The position numbers and the translations under genes were made by a program. This document shows, piece after piece, positions 17,140-24,974 of a stretch of 38,900 nt of DNA; position 1 is the stretch's first letter; each line of letters begins with the position of its first letter. The stretch spans positions 1 to 38,900 of the forward strand of contig CAKOOO010000008.1 of the NCBI GenBank assembly GCA_934098665.1. The letters are read 5' to 3'. This stretch comes from an uncultured Bacilli bacterium (GTDB lineage: Bacteria; Bacillota_I; Bacilli_A; RF39; UBA660). The notes below the pieces were generated by a model. The model ran no database searches, was not told the DNA's origin, and worked only from the letters and a program-made list of their open reading frames with translations.

Positions 17140-18777
17140 CTATTTAAATTTAACTCTTTCTCTTGGTTTAATAAACATATCATTTTTTCTTGCTAAATAA
17201 TAGTTTTCTATGTACCTTTCATTAAATTTGCCCTTTAAATAAGTATCATTATCACAAATTAAATTAAGAAATAAATCTTTTTTAGTATCCTCGCAAACAT
17301 CTATTCTTGTAAGATAATCATATAAATCTTTATTATTAATATTTAAACAAATATCTATAAGTTTTAAATATAAAATTATATTTAAAAGTATTTCATCATA
17401 ATTTATTTCTCCATTAGGCACCCTAAACTCAATTGTTTTATATAAATTAGATAAATTAATTTCATAATATCTTGAATAATCTTGTAAAAGAAAAAGTAAA
17501 TTTGTAAAACTTTTTATATCTTTTGCATTATCAAAATAACCAGATTTAATATTAGATATTAAAATATCATTTAAGGGCATTGCATAAATTGATGCATTTT
17601 TTCTAAGTAATGTACCTTTTCTATTTGAAAGTAAATAAAATATATTTTGATTATTTGTATATAGTTCATATAACCTTTGAAGTTCCTCTTTAGTTTTAAA
17701 ACATGAAAAGCCTACATGTATATGACCAGCACAGCTATTATTAACTTTTGCATTAATTAAAGAAAGTAAATTACATATATATTTTATTTTACCAAGACTT
17801 TCCTTATCATATTTAAGTACTGGTGAAGATACCTCAAAGCCATTAGATATAGATATTTCCTCTTTAAGGATAAAATCATTTAACATATTATTTAGTTTTA
17901 TAAAAGCAGCACTATACTTATGAATACACTCAAATTCTAAACCAAAAGTATATATATTAGAAAGTTTTATAGGATAAACATTTTTACTTGAAACTATATC
18001 TTCATTACTATAAATTATCCTTTTAAATTCAGCACTTTTAAAATAATTTAAAATAGTTTTATCTTTCAAAAAAGAATATATTTCGCATAATAAATTATTT
18101 GTTTCTTCAATAGAAAATAAATCTTTATTTAACTTAAATAATTCATATTTTATTTGATAATCTTTTACACTATAGGTAAGTTTTTTTCTATCTTTAAAAG
18201 AAAGTTCATCATTAAAACTTAATACCATACCTTTTTTCATCGAAGAAATAATAGCTATATTATCTAAATCTAAATTAAGATATTTAGTTTTTTCATCATC
18301 AGGTAAAGTAAGTACATATTTAAGTAAATCATTTTTATTAAGTTTACCTAAATTTTTTTTAAGTATTTTTTCATTTTTAATAAGTAAATAACAAGATGAT
18401 ATAATATCAAAGTCATGAAGATTTTTAATAACTTTTAATATATTTTCATCATTTTTAAAATTTTTAATTTCATTATAAATTATATAATCTTTATCCGCAG
18501 TATTATTGTCAAGTGATAAAATAAGTTCACATTTTAAGTTTTCATCTTTTATATTTTTAATAATAAGTATTTTAGAATAAAAGTTATCAAAATATAAAAT
18601 TAGTTTTTTATAAAATCTTTCATTATTAAAACTAAAACTAAATTTTTCATTAGAATATAATTTATTAAAATTTTTACATATAAATAAACATACTTCATAA
18701 CTAGTTAAATAATTAAAAAGAACTTCATCATCCTTTATTAAAGGTAATGTATTTATTAATTCATTATATGTTATCAC
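17140..18777 (-). CDS. Putative amidoligase (glutamine-synthetase-like fold), paralogue 1
   Basis: About 545 aa. The C-terminal 250 residues match the putative amidoligase family (PF12224 type): FGLEFECIHKYS, SNGFEVSSPVLKYD, NNSCAGHIHVGFSC, LYTNNQNIFYLL and KTIEFRVPNGEINYDE. Members are predicted ATP-dependent ligases forming peptide-like amide bonds. The N-terminal 260 residues are helical repeats (LLKYVLTLPDDEKTKYLNL, ILKVIKNLHDFDI) of unknown function. GTG 18777 is chosen as start because AAGGGGG lies 5 nt upstream; the longer frame to 18810 would overlap the promoter. Paralogue of 34181-36058, same domain order. The phosphoesterase gene follows 8 bp later. Confidence 0.78.
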   Translation of the reverse strand: MITYNELINTLPLIKDDEVLFNYLTSYEVCLFICKNFNKLYSNEKFSFSFNNERFYKKLILYFDNFYSKILIIKNIKDENLKCELILSLDNNTADKDYIIYNEIKNFKNDENILKVIKNLHDFDIISSCYLLIKNEKILKKNLGKLNKNDLLKYVLTLPDDEKTKYLNLDLDNIAIISSMKKGMVLSFNDELSFKDRKKLTYSVKDYQIKYELFKLNKDLFSIEETNNLLCEIYSFLKDKTILNYFKSAEFKRIIYSNEDIVSSKNVYPIKLSNIYTFGLEFECIHKYSAAFIKLNNMLNDFILKEEISISNGFEVSSPVLKYDKESLGKIKYICNLLSLINAKVNNSCAGHIHVGFSCFKTKEELQRLYELYTNNQNIFYLLSNRKGTLLRKNASIYAMPLNDILISNIKSGYFDNAKDIKSFTNLLFLLQDYSRYYEINLSNLYKTIEFRVPNGEINYDEILLNIILYLKLIDICLNINNKDLYDYLTRIDVCEDTKKDLFLNLICDNDTYLKGKFNERYIENYYLARKNDMFIKPRERVKFK

Positions 18778-18782
18778 ATTAT

Positions 18783-18830
18783 CCCCCTTAAAATAGGCTT
18801 TATTATACACTAAAAATATTTATTTGTCCA
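18783..18830 (-). promoter_or_regulatory. Promoter and GGGGG leader of amidoligase 1
   Basis: TGGACA (18830-18825), 17 bp, TATAAT (18807-18802), 14 bp, GGGGG (18787-18783), then GTG 18777. Confidence 0.7.
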
Positions 18831-18854
18831 TATAAAAAAGGCATACTAAAAAAT

Positions 18855-18947
18855 TACTTTAGAAAAAAACGAACAAGATAATTACTGGGTTTATTTGATA
18901 TGAAACTATTTTTTATTTTACATAAAAAACTCTAATTATTTTTAGTG
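18855..18947. repeat. Flank repeat, copy a
   Basis: Begins TACTTTAGAAAAAAACG and includes GAACAAGATAATTACTGGG, then TTTTATTTTACATAAAAAAC. It is nearly the same as the sequence just outside the invertible elements at 20850 and 34097, but here the inverted repeat is missing. The end (CTCTAATTATTTTTAGTG) is a leftover minus-strand terminator stem. It sits in the 18778-19348 gap together with the amidoligase promoter and the small-ORF RNA locus. Confidence 0.8.
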
Positions 18948-18992
18948 CTTATTTGCTATTTTGTAACATTTTGACATGTTTTGTCGAATTCA

Positions 18993-19020
18993 TTGATTAA
19001 TATTTTTTTATATGTATAAT
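18993..19020 (+). promoter_or_regulatory. Promoter of the 49-aa ORF locus
   Basis: TTGATT (18993-18998), 16 bp, TATAAT (19015-19020). The transcript would begin near 19027, at the 5' arm of the long-range pairing. Confidence 0.6.
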
Positions 19021-19028
19021 AACTACTT

Positions 19029-19300
19029 GAACGTGATGGAACTGGCGTTGCCACCAAATTTCAGGGGGTTAAATATCTGAAAGGAGGATGATGCTTATGT
19101 CTAAAGATAAGATAATTAAAATCGAATTTTTATTCATACTGTTACAGATTTGTTTTTACAACTTTGATGCAATAGAAAACGCCGTTCATAGTGTAGTAAA
19201 GTTTTTTGAGCTTATAAAAGAGTTCATTATAACAGTACTAGCCTGAATAGCGTTTTCTAATTTGAATTCGAATTAGGTAGCGCGAAATTTCATCACGTTC
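19029..19300 (+). ncRNA. Structured mRNA with 5'-3' pairing around a small ORF (locus A)
   Basis: GAACGTGATG (19029-19038) is complementary to CATCACGTTC (19291-19300). Just inside, GCGTTGCC (19045-19052) pairs with GGTAGCGC (19276-19283) through two G-U pairs. TTTCAG (19059-19064) and CTGAAA (19077-19082) form a hairpin that ends in the SD region, and TAGAAAACGC in the ORF matches GCGTTTTCTA after it. This closed-end layout is that of type I toxin mRNAs. The same fold recurs at 37611-37843. Confidence 0.65.
19097..19246 (+). CDS. 49-aa hydrophobic small protein (possible type I toxin)
   Basis: ATG 19097 lies 9 nt after AAAGGAGG; in-frame ATGs at 19088 and 19091 are too close to it. Stop TGA at 19244. 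The peptide begins MSKDKIIKIEF, then FLFILLQICFYNF, an acidic DAIEN turn and a second amphipathic stretch, VVKFFELIKEFIITVLA. It is too short for ordinary ORF calling and has no named homologue that I recognise. A strong SD, a preceding promoter, and enclosure in a folded RNA shared with the 25-aa ORF at 37673 support it as real. A toxin role is inferred from this architecture. No antisense RNA promoter was identified. Confidence 0.65.
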   Translation: MSKDKIIKIEFLFILLQICFYNFDAIENAVHSVVKFFELIKEFIITVLA

Positions 19301-19348
19301 ACCTATTTATAATATAACATATTTTTATGTTTTGTTGCAAATTATTTT

Positions 19349-20680
19349 TTAACTTTCTACTATATATGGATTATTCCATGTACCATCACCTGATAATTTT
19401 GCTTCAGAGGATAGAGAAACTGAACCACGGACGCCATAATTAAGATTCACATCACCATTACGCAAATCACCCGAAGAATATACACGGAAAACACCAGAAA
19501 AATTACTATAACCAGAGAAACCGTTAGGCGACCCAGACCAATAAGCTTGACCTGTATATAAATAATATGAACTATTGCTAGTATGATTATTATCTGCTCC
19601 AGCCATATTTATTTCATCTGCCGTTATTAAACCTACTGGATAAGAAAGTGCTTTATTTGCTACGCTATATTTATCTAATTCATTTGCACATTTTAAACTT
19701 GGTTCTGTTTTATTTCCCCATATTCTTCCATAACTGCCATAGTTATAGGTTGTTCCTGTTGATGCCCAATTACTTATTTCTCCATATGTACCTGTTTCAC
19801 TTGTTGATGCAGTTCTGTCATAGCAAAATGGTGTATCTACTACTAATTTTGATGCTGTTTCATCGATATATAGTGTTGTTGTCTTATACCAATTTTCTAA
19901 TGTGGTTTTGATGTCACTATCTTTTGCTAGACCATGTTGTTTCCCTATTTCATATTTATATCCTACATATTCAGAACTTCTAGCACTATTATTAAATGCA
20001 CTTGTACTTATTTGTGTACCGGTTCCTGTCATTACTACCTTTTGACTTTCTGTTGGTGCTGTTGTTCCTGTATATATTAATCTTATTGAACCATCGCCAT
20101 TTATTCTGATTATTCGCCAGTATATTGATTCACCACCTACTTCACCAAACTTCAACCAATTATTATCTACCGCTCCTCTAAAATAGTATGACATTCCAAG
20201 GTCATCTTTAGTGCTATACATCCCTTCATTGGTTGTTGCACTATCTGTAAATGTTGGTGTTCCTTTTCCACTTATATATGCTTTTGCTTCATCTACGGTT
20301 GTTGCACCGTTGCCATTATCTAAAAGTATGGCATCATAAGCTTTTCTTGTGGGAAAATAATAATCAAAATATAAATAGCATTTATCACTTCCTATAAAAC
20401 TAAATCCCACTACACCATTTACATTATCATAACTAGTTATTTGTCCATTATTTTCACAATGTGTTTTTTCTTCATTTAAAACATAATTACCTTTAGGAAT
20501 ATCTTTTGAACTTGATTTTGTATAATCTGTTGCGCCATCTTCTTTTATCATTATAGATAGTTTTTCTTCTTTAACAGGTTTATTTTTATTTAAATTACTT
20601 TGCTTAAATTTATAGATTAAAATTAAGCTTAAAACTCCTACTAATAAAAATACAAACAGCACTATTTTTTTCTTCATCAT
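19349..20680 (-). CDS. Surface protein with N-terminal anchor, behind an invertible promoter
   Basis: 443 aa. KKKIVLFVFLLVGVLSLILIYKF near the N-terminus is an uncleaved membrane anchor (no lipobox), so the rest is extracellular. Residues 35-105 (ATDYTKSSSKDIPKGNY, VGFSFIGSDKCYLYFD) are nearly the same as in 32032-33927. The main domain carries SYYFRGAV, YWRIIRINGDGSIRLIY, FCYDRT, YPVGLITADEINMAG, YLYTGQAYWSGSP, GVRGSVSLS and the end GDGTWNNPYIVES. The paralogue reads GVRPVISL, as in DUF6273-like domains. Function unknown, perhaps adhesion or display. SD GAGGAG before ATG 20680. Its only visible promoter is inside the inverted element at 20727-20851, in the ON orientation. Confidence 0.85.
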   Translation of the reverse strand: MMKKKIVLFVFLLVGVLSLILIYKFKQSNLNKNKPVKEEKLSIMIKEDGATDYTKSSSKDIPKGNYVLNEEKTHCENNGQITSYDNVNGVVGFSFIGSDKCYLYFDYYFPTRKAYDAILLDNGNGATTVDEAKAYISGKGTPTFTDSATTNEGMYSTKDDLGMSYYFRGAVDNNWLKFGEVGGESIYWRIIRINGDGSIRLIYTGTTAPTESQKVVMTGTGTQISTSAFNNSARSSEYVGYKYEIGKQHGLAKDSDIKTTLENWYKTTTLYIDETASKLVVDTPFCYDRTASTSETGTYGEISNWASTGTTYNYGSYGRIWGNKTEPSLKCANELDKYSVANKALSYPVGLITADEINMAGADNNHTSNSSYYLYTGQAYWSGSPNGFSGYSNFSGVFRVYSSGDLRNGDVNLNYGVRGSVSLSSEAKLSGDGTWNNPYIVES

Positions 20681-20726
20681 ACACTCCTCTTTTTCCCCGT
20701 AAGTACACCATACTTTTTTCTTATAT

Positions 20727-20851
20727 TAGGTAGATTTAAGAAAATTCCACCTCGATTTTACGTACCTTACTATTAAATTATACATTAATTTTCATGATTT
20801 TTAAACCCTTTTTAACGATTTTACGTTGTCTAATTTTCTTAAATCTACCTA
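20727..20851 (-). promoter_or_regulatory. Invertible promoter element, ON orientation
   Basis: Inverted repeats TAGGTAGATTTAAGAAAATT (20727-20746) and its perfect complement (20832-20851). The interior contains minus-strand TATAAT (20782-20777) 97 bp before the surface gene start, reading toward it. The matching element at 33974-34098 has the same total length and the same outer flanks but a reversed interior. The -35 region is poor (TTTAAA about 17 bp upstream). Confidence 0.85.
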
Positions 20852-20935
20852 CTTTAGGAAAATACGAACAAGATAATTACTGGATTTAATTGATATGAAC
20901 CTATTTTTTTATTTTACATAAAAAAACTAAAGAAT
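20850..20935. repeat. Flank repeat, copy b
   Basis: TACTTTAGGAAAATACG, then GAACAAGATAATTACTGG and TTTATTTTACATAAAAAA. It touches the outer end of the invertible element and matches copies at 18855 and 34097. It ends in the A-run of the terminator of the 20943 gene. Confidence 0.85.
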
Positions 20936-20946
20936 TTTATCTTTAA
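20920..20946 (-). terminator. Terminator of the 408-aa surface protein gene
   Basis: On the minus strand TTAAAG (20946-20941), 8-nt loop, CTTTAG (20932-20927), then T7. It overlaps the stop at 20943. Confidence 0.65.
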
Positions 20947-22169
20947 TTTTTTATAAGTTTATATGGATTATCAATTGTACCATCACCCTCAACTAAAGCT
21001 GTTTTAATAATGGTAATAACTGGTCTAATACTTCTTAAATAAGAACCAGATAATTCTATAGAAACCATACCATTTTCAGTAAGTGTAAATGGATAATACT
21101 CACCTGAAACAATTTTTGCACTACTCATTAAATAACTATCATTAGTTATGTTTTCATTATATAGATAAAATGATTTATTTTCTTCAGTTGGACTAGCGCC
21201 AGCAAAAAGTACTTCATCTACTGTCAAAAGGGCAACTTTCGAAGAAACTTTTTCACTTAAACATATAAGAGAGGGAATATTATCTTTAATAACTCTTGTA
21301 TAAGCATAAAATTCACCATCATTTAAAAGTATATCATTGCAATATTTTTGAGTAGCTAAAAATGATGTATAACTACTTAAATTAATATCTATCCATGAGT
21401 CTAAATATGCTTTAATAACACTATCTTTATAATAATATTTATCATTTGTATCAATATATTTTTTTAATTCTTGTGTTTCTCCATCAAGAACAAGCCTTAC
21501 ACTACCATCTCCATTTATTCTTACTATTTTAAATTTTAAATCATTTATTAAAACATTGTTATTTGTAACATTACCCCTAAAATAGTAAGACGTTCCATAA
21601 TCATCTGTAGTCTTAATAAGACCTTCATCATTTAAAGCAACTTCTTTTCCTACTTCAGTATCACTTTTTTCTTTAATAGTATTATGTTTTAAAATGGTTT
21701 CTGCAAAAGCACTTGTATCTAAACTTTCTTTTTCTATATTAATTTCTAAATAAACTATTTCATCACCATTATTAGAAAAAGATAAATCATAATCTTGTAT
21801 TTCACCACTTTTAATTAAAATATAACTAGATATTATTTCATTATGTTTTGGCATATCATCAATAATATTAACAAGTTTATTATCTGTTAAAGTATATTTT
21901 ACATTTTTAACATTTTTTGGATTAACAAACTCTATATAGTAATATTCATCTTCATTACCATTATTTATAATTGTAATTTTAGTTTTCTTTGTTTTATCTA
22001 TTTCCAGTTTATTTCCATCATGATAATTAATTGATAAATCACCGGTTATTTTTATATCTCCACCTTCATTTTTATAATTTTTATAAACAAAGTAAAATAT
22101 TAATAACACAAGTGATATTATTAGTAAAAACATTATAAAACTTAATAATCCCTTAAATCTTTTTCTCAT
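20943..22169 (-). CDS. Membrane-anchored surface protein of the same family
   Basis: 408 aa. Residues 9-30 (LLSFIMFLLIISLVLLIFYFV) form a membrane anchor after RKRFKG; the rest is outside. Residues 35-150 form a beta-rich domain (KITGDLSINYHDGNKLEID) different from the N-terminal module of the other two. The second half has the shared domain: TSYYFRGNV, FKIVRINGDGSVRLVLDG, QKYCND, LLTVDEVLFAGASPTEENKSFYLYNE, IRPVITI and GDGTIDNPYKLI. It may be an anchored ligand-binding protein; no enzyme motif is seen. SD AGGA before ATG 22169. It lies directly upstream of the ON invertible element but has no such element of its own. Confidence 0.8.
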   Translation of the reverse strand: MRKRFKGLLSFIMFLLIISLVLLIFYFVYKNYKNEGGDIKITGDLSINYHDGNKLEIDKTKKTKITIINNGNEDEYYYIEFVNPKNVKNVKYTLTDNKLVNIIDDMPKHNEIISSYILIKSGEIQDYDLSFSNNGDEIVYLEINIEKESLDTSAFAETILKHNTIKEKSDTEVGKEVALNDEGLIKTTDDYGTSYYFRGNVTNNNVLINDLKFKIVRINGDGSVRLVLDGETQELKKYIDTNDKYYYKDSVIKAYLDSWIDINLSSYTSFLATQKYCNDILLNDGEFYAYTRVIKDNIPSLICLSEKVSSKVALLTVDEVLFAGASPTEENKSFYLYNENITNDSYLMSSAKIVSGEYYPFTLTENGMVSIELSGSYLRSIRPVITIIKTALVEGDGTIDNPYKLIKN

Positions 22170-22239
22170 ACTATCCTACTTCTTTAAATAAAGTATATCA
22201 TTATATTATATAAAACAAAAGAAAAATTGTGATTTTAAT

Positions 22240-22264
22240 AAAAAAAGGTTATTTTTTTATAACC
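22240..22264 (-). terminator. Terminator of the 183-aa gene
   Basis: On the minus strand GGTTAT (22264-22259), loop, ATAACC (22252-22247), then T7. It overlaps the stop at 22249. Confidence 0.8.
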
Positions 22265-22800
22265 GGTTTAACTATTTCTAAAGTTTTTACATATTCATAA
22301 TTATTTAGTGTAAGTGGTAAACTTTCAAAATTTTCTATTTTATTTAAATACCCTATTTTATGTGACCAACTGTTATCAGCATTTTGCCTTACAAAATGAA
22401 AATCATTTTTGGAAAAGAAAAATGCTATTTTATATCCATTATGAACATTTTCTTTATCATAAGATGATTCATAACTATCTATTTCAAGAGTTTCTAAATC
22501 TTTTTGAAGTCCATATAAATATTTATTTAAATCAGGATATGCTGATATATTATTACTTAAATAACCAATATGTAACCCAAGTTCTAATTTTTCATTTGAA
22601 ATACCTTTTGGATTAAATAAATCAAGTGCATAAGAATAACAGTTACCATTTTTATATATAAGTGCATCATTATTAAATACCGGACTATTTGTACCAAGTT
22701 TAATAAGTAGTTTTAAATAGTCTTTATAAAGTTCAAAATATTTTGGATTATACATATCAAGTTTTATTAATTCATTATATATTTCATATAATTTTTGCAT
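22249..22800 (-). CDS. Hypothetical protein, possible papain-like cysteine peptidase
   Basis: 183 aa, no signal peptide. GNCYSYALDLFNP (residues about 52-64) offers a Cys after Asn followed by an aromatic, and DFHFVRQNADNSWSHKIGYLN (about 132-152) a His-containing second motif and a polar residue. This Cys...His pairing resembles small papain/NlpC-like peptidase families whose members read CYAYAL and DFHFYRQ...WSHK. The assignment is tentative and rests on the motifs only. SD GGGGG before ATG 22800. Single gene with its own promoter and terminator. Confidence 0.65.
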   Translation of the reverse strand: MQKLYEIYNELIKLDMYNPKYFELYKDYLKLLIKLGTNSPVFNNDALIYKNGNCYSYALDLFNPKGISNEKLELGLHIGYLSNNISAYPDLNKYLYGLQKDLETLEIDSYESSYDKENVHNGYKIAFFFSKNDFHFVRQNADNSWSHKIGYLNKIENFESLPLTLNNYEYVKTLEIVKPVIKK

Positions 22801-22805
22801 TGTTA

Positions 22806-22851
22806 CCCCCTTTGATAAAAAAGATTATACCATAAAATGGTAGATAAGCAA
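22806..22851 (-). promoter_or_regulatory. Promoter and GGGGG leader of the 183-aa gene
   Basis: TTGCTT (22851-22846), 16 bp, TATAAT (22829-22824), 13 bp, GGGGG (22810-22806), then ATG 22800. Confidence 0.65.
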
Positions 22852-22865
22852 AATTTATATTTTTT

Positions 22866-22996
22866 TAATTTAAGTTTGAAGTACAAATACATAAGAATAA
22901 TCTTAAATTATCTTTATTTTTCTAAATTTGCTAGTCTTTTCTTTAATAAATTTAATACCCTTGTATAATAACTTATATCATAAATATCAAAATTTA
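22866..22996. repeat. Direct repeat, left copy
   Basis: Covers the last 80 bp of the 222-aa gene and the 48 bp after it. The block from ACAAATACATAAGAATAATC to CTTTTCTTTAAT recurs almost unchanged at 24838-24953 in the same orientation. Confidence 0.85.
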
Positions 22997-23582
22997 GACA
23001 AGGGCTTATATTTTCATATTCATATGAACCAACTTCAAAAGTTATAGATTTTTCTTTTATGCCAATGTCATTTATTTCAAAACTTGCTTTATCAAGAATA
23101 TTAAATATTTCAGTCAATGTTTTAATTTCTTTTTTACATTGATCTTTTGTATAATTTAAATACTTATCATAAATATATAAGTCTTTGTCATCAATTAGTT
23201 TCTTAATGTATTTTATAACTTCAGTATTTGTTAATCTATTTTGATAATATTTCTTTAATTCTAAATGAATTTGTTTACTATCTAAAGCATTTAAGTATTC
23301 TTTTAAATTATCATTTAATACTGCATTAACAATATTATCTTTTTTATATAAATCAAATTCACTTTTTAATGAATCATATAATGTTTTGTCTAATTTTAAA
23401 TCTTTTACTTCAGGATAAAAATTATCTAAATTAAAATAACTTACTACACATTTTATTAACGTACTAGTATCAGTATTTATAATTTCATCATTACTAAATT
23501 TTACATTAATCATTCCATTATAATAATTTGCTCCATTTAATATATTTTGAATAAAGTATTGCATTAAAATATTATTTTTCAT
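22914..23582 (-). CDS. Hypothetical 222-aa protein
   Basis: Not recognised. Soluble, no signal peptide. Mostly helical, with DKTLYDSLKSEFDLYKKDN and YQNRLTNTEVIKYIKKLIDD, and a C-terminal section ISYYTRVLNLLKKRLANLEK. SD AAGGAGA before ATG 23582. It follows the 126-aa gene after 43 bp with a possible terminator between. The 3' end is duplicated as a fragment at 24838-24953, so a second copy once existed or the region was rearranged. Confidence 0.65.
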   Translation of the reverse strand: MKNNILMQYFIQNILNGANYYNGMINVKFSNDEIINTDTSTLIKCVVSYFNLDNFYPEVKDLKLDKTLYDSLKSEFDLYKKDNIVNAVLNDNLKEYLNALDSKQIHLELKKYYQNRLTNTEVIKYIKKLIDDKDLYIYDKYLNYTKDQCKKEIKTLTEIFNILDKASFEINDIGIKEKSITFEVGSYEYENISPCLNFDIYDISYYTRVLNLLKKRLANLEK

Positions 23583-23610
23583 ATTCTCTCCTTTTAATTA
23601 AGTATAACAT

Positions 23611-23639
23611 AAAAAACAAGAAATATTATCTTGTTTTTT
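23611..23639 (-). terminator. Terminator after the 126-aa gene
   Basis: AAAACAAG (23613-23620), 9-nt loop, CTTGTTTT (23630-23637), with U-rich sequence on the minus strand. It overlaps the stop at 23626. Confidence 0.65.
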
Positions 23640-24006
23640 CAATTTTATCATCTTGGTTTAAATTACCCAAATATAATAATACCTGTTCCAATTGGCTTTT
23701 ATCAAGATTATTTAAAATATAACTTTTAATTTGTTCAAAAGTATAATCAAAGTCATAAATACTACTTCTTGGAATTGCACCAAATTGTGCTTCTTGTGGT
23801 GTTGGATAGAATCCGTGCATATCATTTGTTGGATTATTCAGATTTCTATAAATAACTTTATTTTTTTTATCGTATTTATTTGGATAATGAATATGAGAAT
23901 GTGCTTCACTATAAATACTTTTAAAATTATAAACTTCAACTGAACCATCCCAACGCTCCTGAACAATTTGCATTTCATCATTTGGCGTGATATATTCTAA
24001 TTGCAT
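23626..24006 (-). CDS. Hypothetical 126-aa protein
   Basis: Not recognised. Soluble, rich in aromatic residues and His: EAHSHIHYPNKYD in the middle, then MHGFYPTPQEAQFGAIPRSS, and a helical C-terminus ending DKIEKTR. The HSHIHYP stretch could bind metal, but no known catalytic pattern is complete. SD GGAGG before ATG 24006. Overlaps the end of the upstream 251-aa gene by 10 bp, so the two are translationally coupled and probably act together. Confidence 0.65.
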   Translation of the reverse strand: MQLEYITPNDEMQIVQERWDGSVEVYNFKSIYSEAHSHIHYPNKYDKKNKVIYRNLNNPTNDMHGFYPTPQEAQFGAIPRSSIYDFDYTFEQIKSYILNNLDKSQLEQVLLYLGNLNQDDKIEKTR

Positions 24007-24752
24007 TTTTTTAACCTCCTTTCCCCCTCTATATCAACGCAAAGTTTTTGCGTTTGATAACTATCTAACATTGATTTTATTACTTCAACGCTTTTATTTA
24101 AACCATAGTATACTGAATTTATTAAGTAAGTATCATCAAATGTAGAATTCAATAATTGCTGATATAAAAAATTAATTTGAGAATTAACAATTTTATTTTC
24201 GTAAAATAAACTACTTGTTAAAAAGTAAACTAAAGCTTTTTCTGATTCCTCATCTTTAAAAGTTTCATAGACAATTTTAGAAGAACGAATATTAGAGTCA
24301 ATTTCATCAGGAAAAAATTCGTGTAATTTATTTTTTTCATTTATTGAAATTTTTTTTAAGTACTCACTCATATTCATTATTTTAGTAACATCATCATTTA
24401 TATTATTTCGATAACGAATCTGTAATATATGGTTTATTTCATGTAATAATAAACAAAAGTAGTCAATAATTAACTGGTTAAAACTAATAAAATTTAATTT
24501 ATAGGCTGTTTCTATCAAAGAAGTATTTAATATAATTTGCTGATATTCTGGAACATATACACCCTTACATTTTAGATTATCATCAAATGTAACTTTTCTT
24601 AAATAATTATTATCAATTTGATATAAGTCTAATATTTCAAATATAAAATCAATACTTTTTAAAGAACTTATTTTATTTGTCACTAAAAAATTCTTATAAT
24701 AACACAATAATTTTTGCAAATCATAATTAGATTTTAAAATCATCTCATCCAT
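23997..24752 (-). CDS. Hypothetical protein with HExxH motif
   Basis: 251 aa, no signal peptide. YFCLLLHEINHILQIRYR contains HEINH at residues 104-108 on a hydrophobic helix, as in zincin metallopeptidases. A later Glu for a third ligand could be in DEIDSNIRSSKIVYETFKDEESEKALVYFL, but the family is not recognised and activity is uncertain. The segment before the motif (GVYVPEYQQIILNTSLI) has the beta-strand character expected upstream of such a helix. SD AGAGGA before ATG 24752. Coupled to the 126-aa gene by a 10-bp overlap. Confidence 0.7.
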   Translation of the reverse strand: MDEMILKSNYDLQKLLCYYKNFLVTNKISSLKSIDFIFEILDLYQIDNNYLRKVTFDDNLKCKGVYVPEYQQIILNTSLIETAYKLNFISFNQLIIDYFCLLLHEINHILQIRYRNNINDDVTKIMNMSEYLKKISINEKNKLHEFFPDEIDSNIRSSKIVYETFKDEESEKALVYFLTSSLFYENKIVNSQINFLYQQLLNSTFDDTYLINSVYYGLNKSVEVIKSMLDSYQTQKLCVDIEGERRLKKCN

Positions 24753-24837
24753 ATTTTTCCTCTTTATTTAAAGATTATTATATTCTTAAAACAAAAAAAG
24801 TCAAGTATAAGTTATCATTATTTTAATAAATTAATAT

Positions 24838-24953
24838 TAATTTAAATTTGAAGCACAAATACATAAGAATAATCTTAAATTATCTTAATTTTTCTAAATT
24901 TGCTAGTCTTTTCTTTAATACCCTTTATCATAAATATCAAAATTTTAACTTAA
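24838..24953 (-). pseudogene. Fragment of a second copy of the 222-aa gene
   Basis: Repeats the 3' end and downstream region of the gene at 22914 with an internal deletion of about 20 bp (TAATAAATTTAATACCC in the original, TAATACCC here). It lies in the 24753-24974 gap between the 251-aa gene and the ASCH gene. No open frame of note. Confidence 0.75.
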
Positions 24954-24974
24954 AATTGACTTTTAATTAATACT

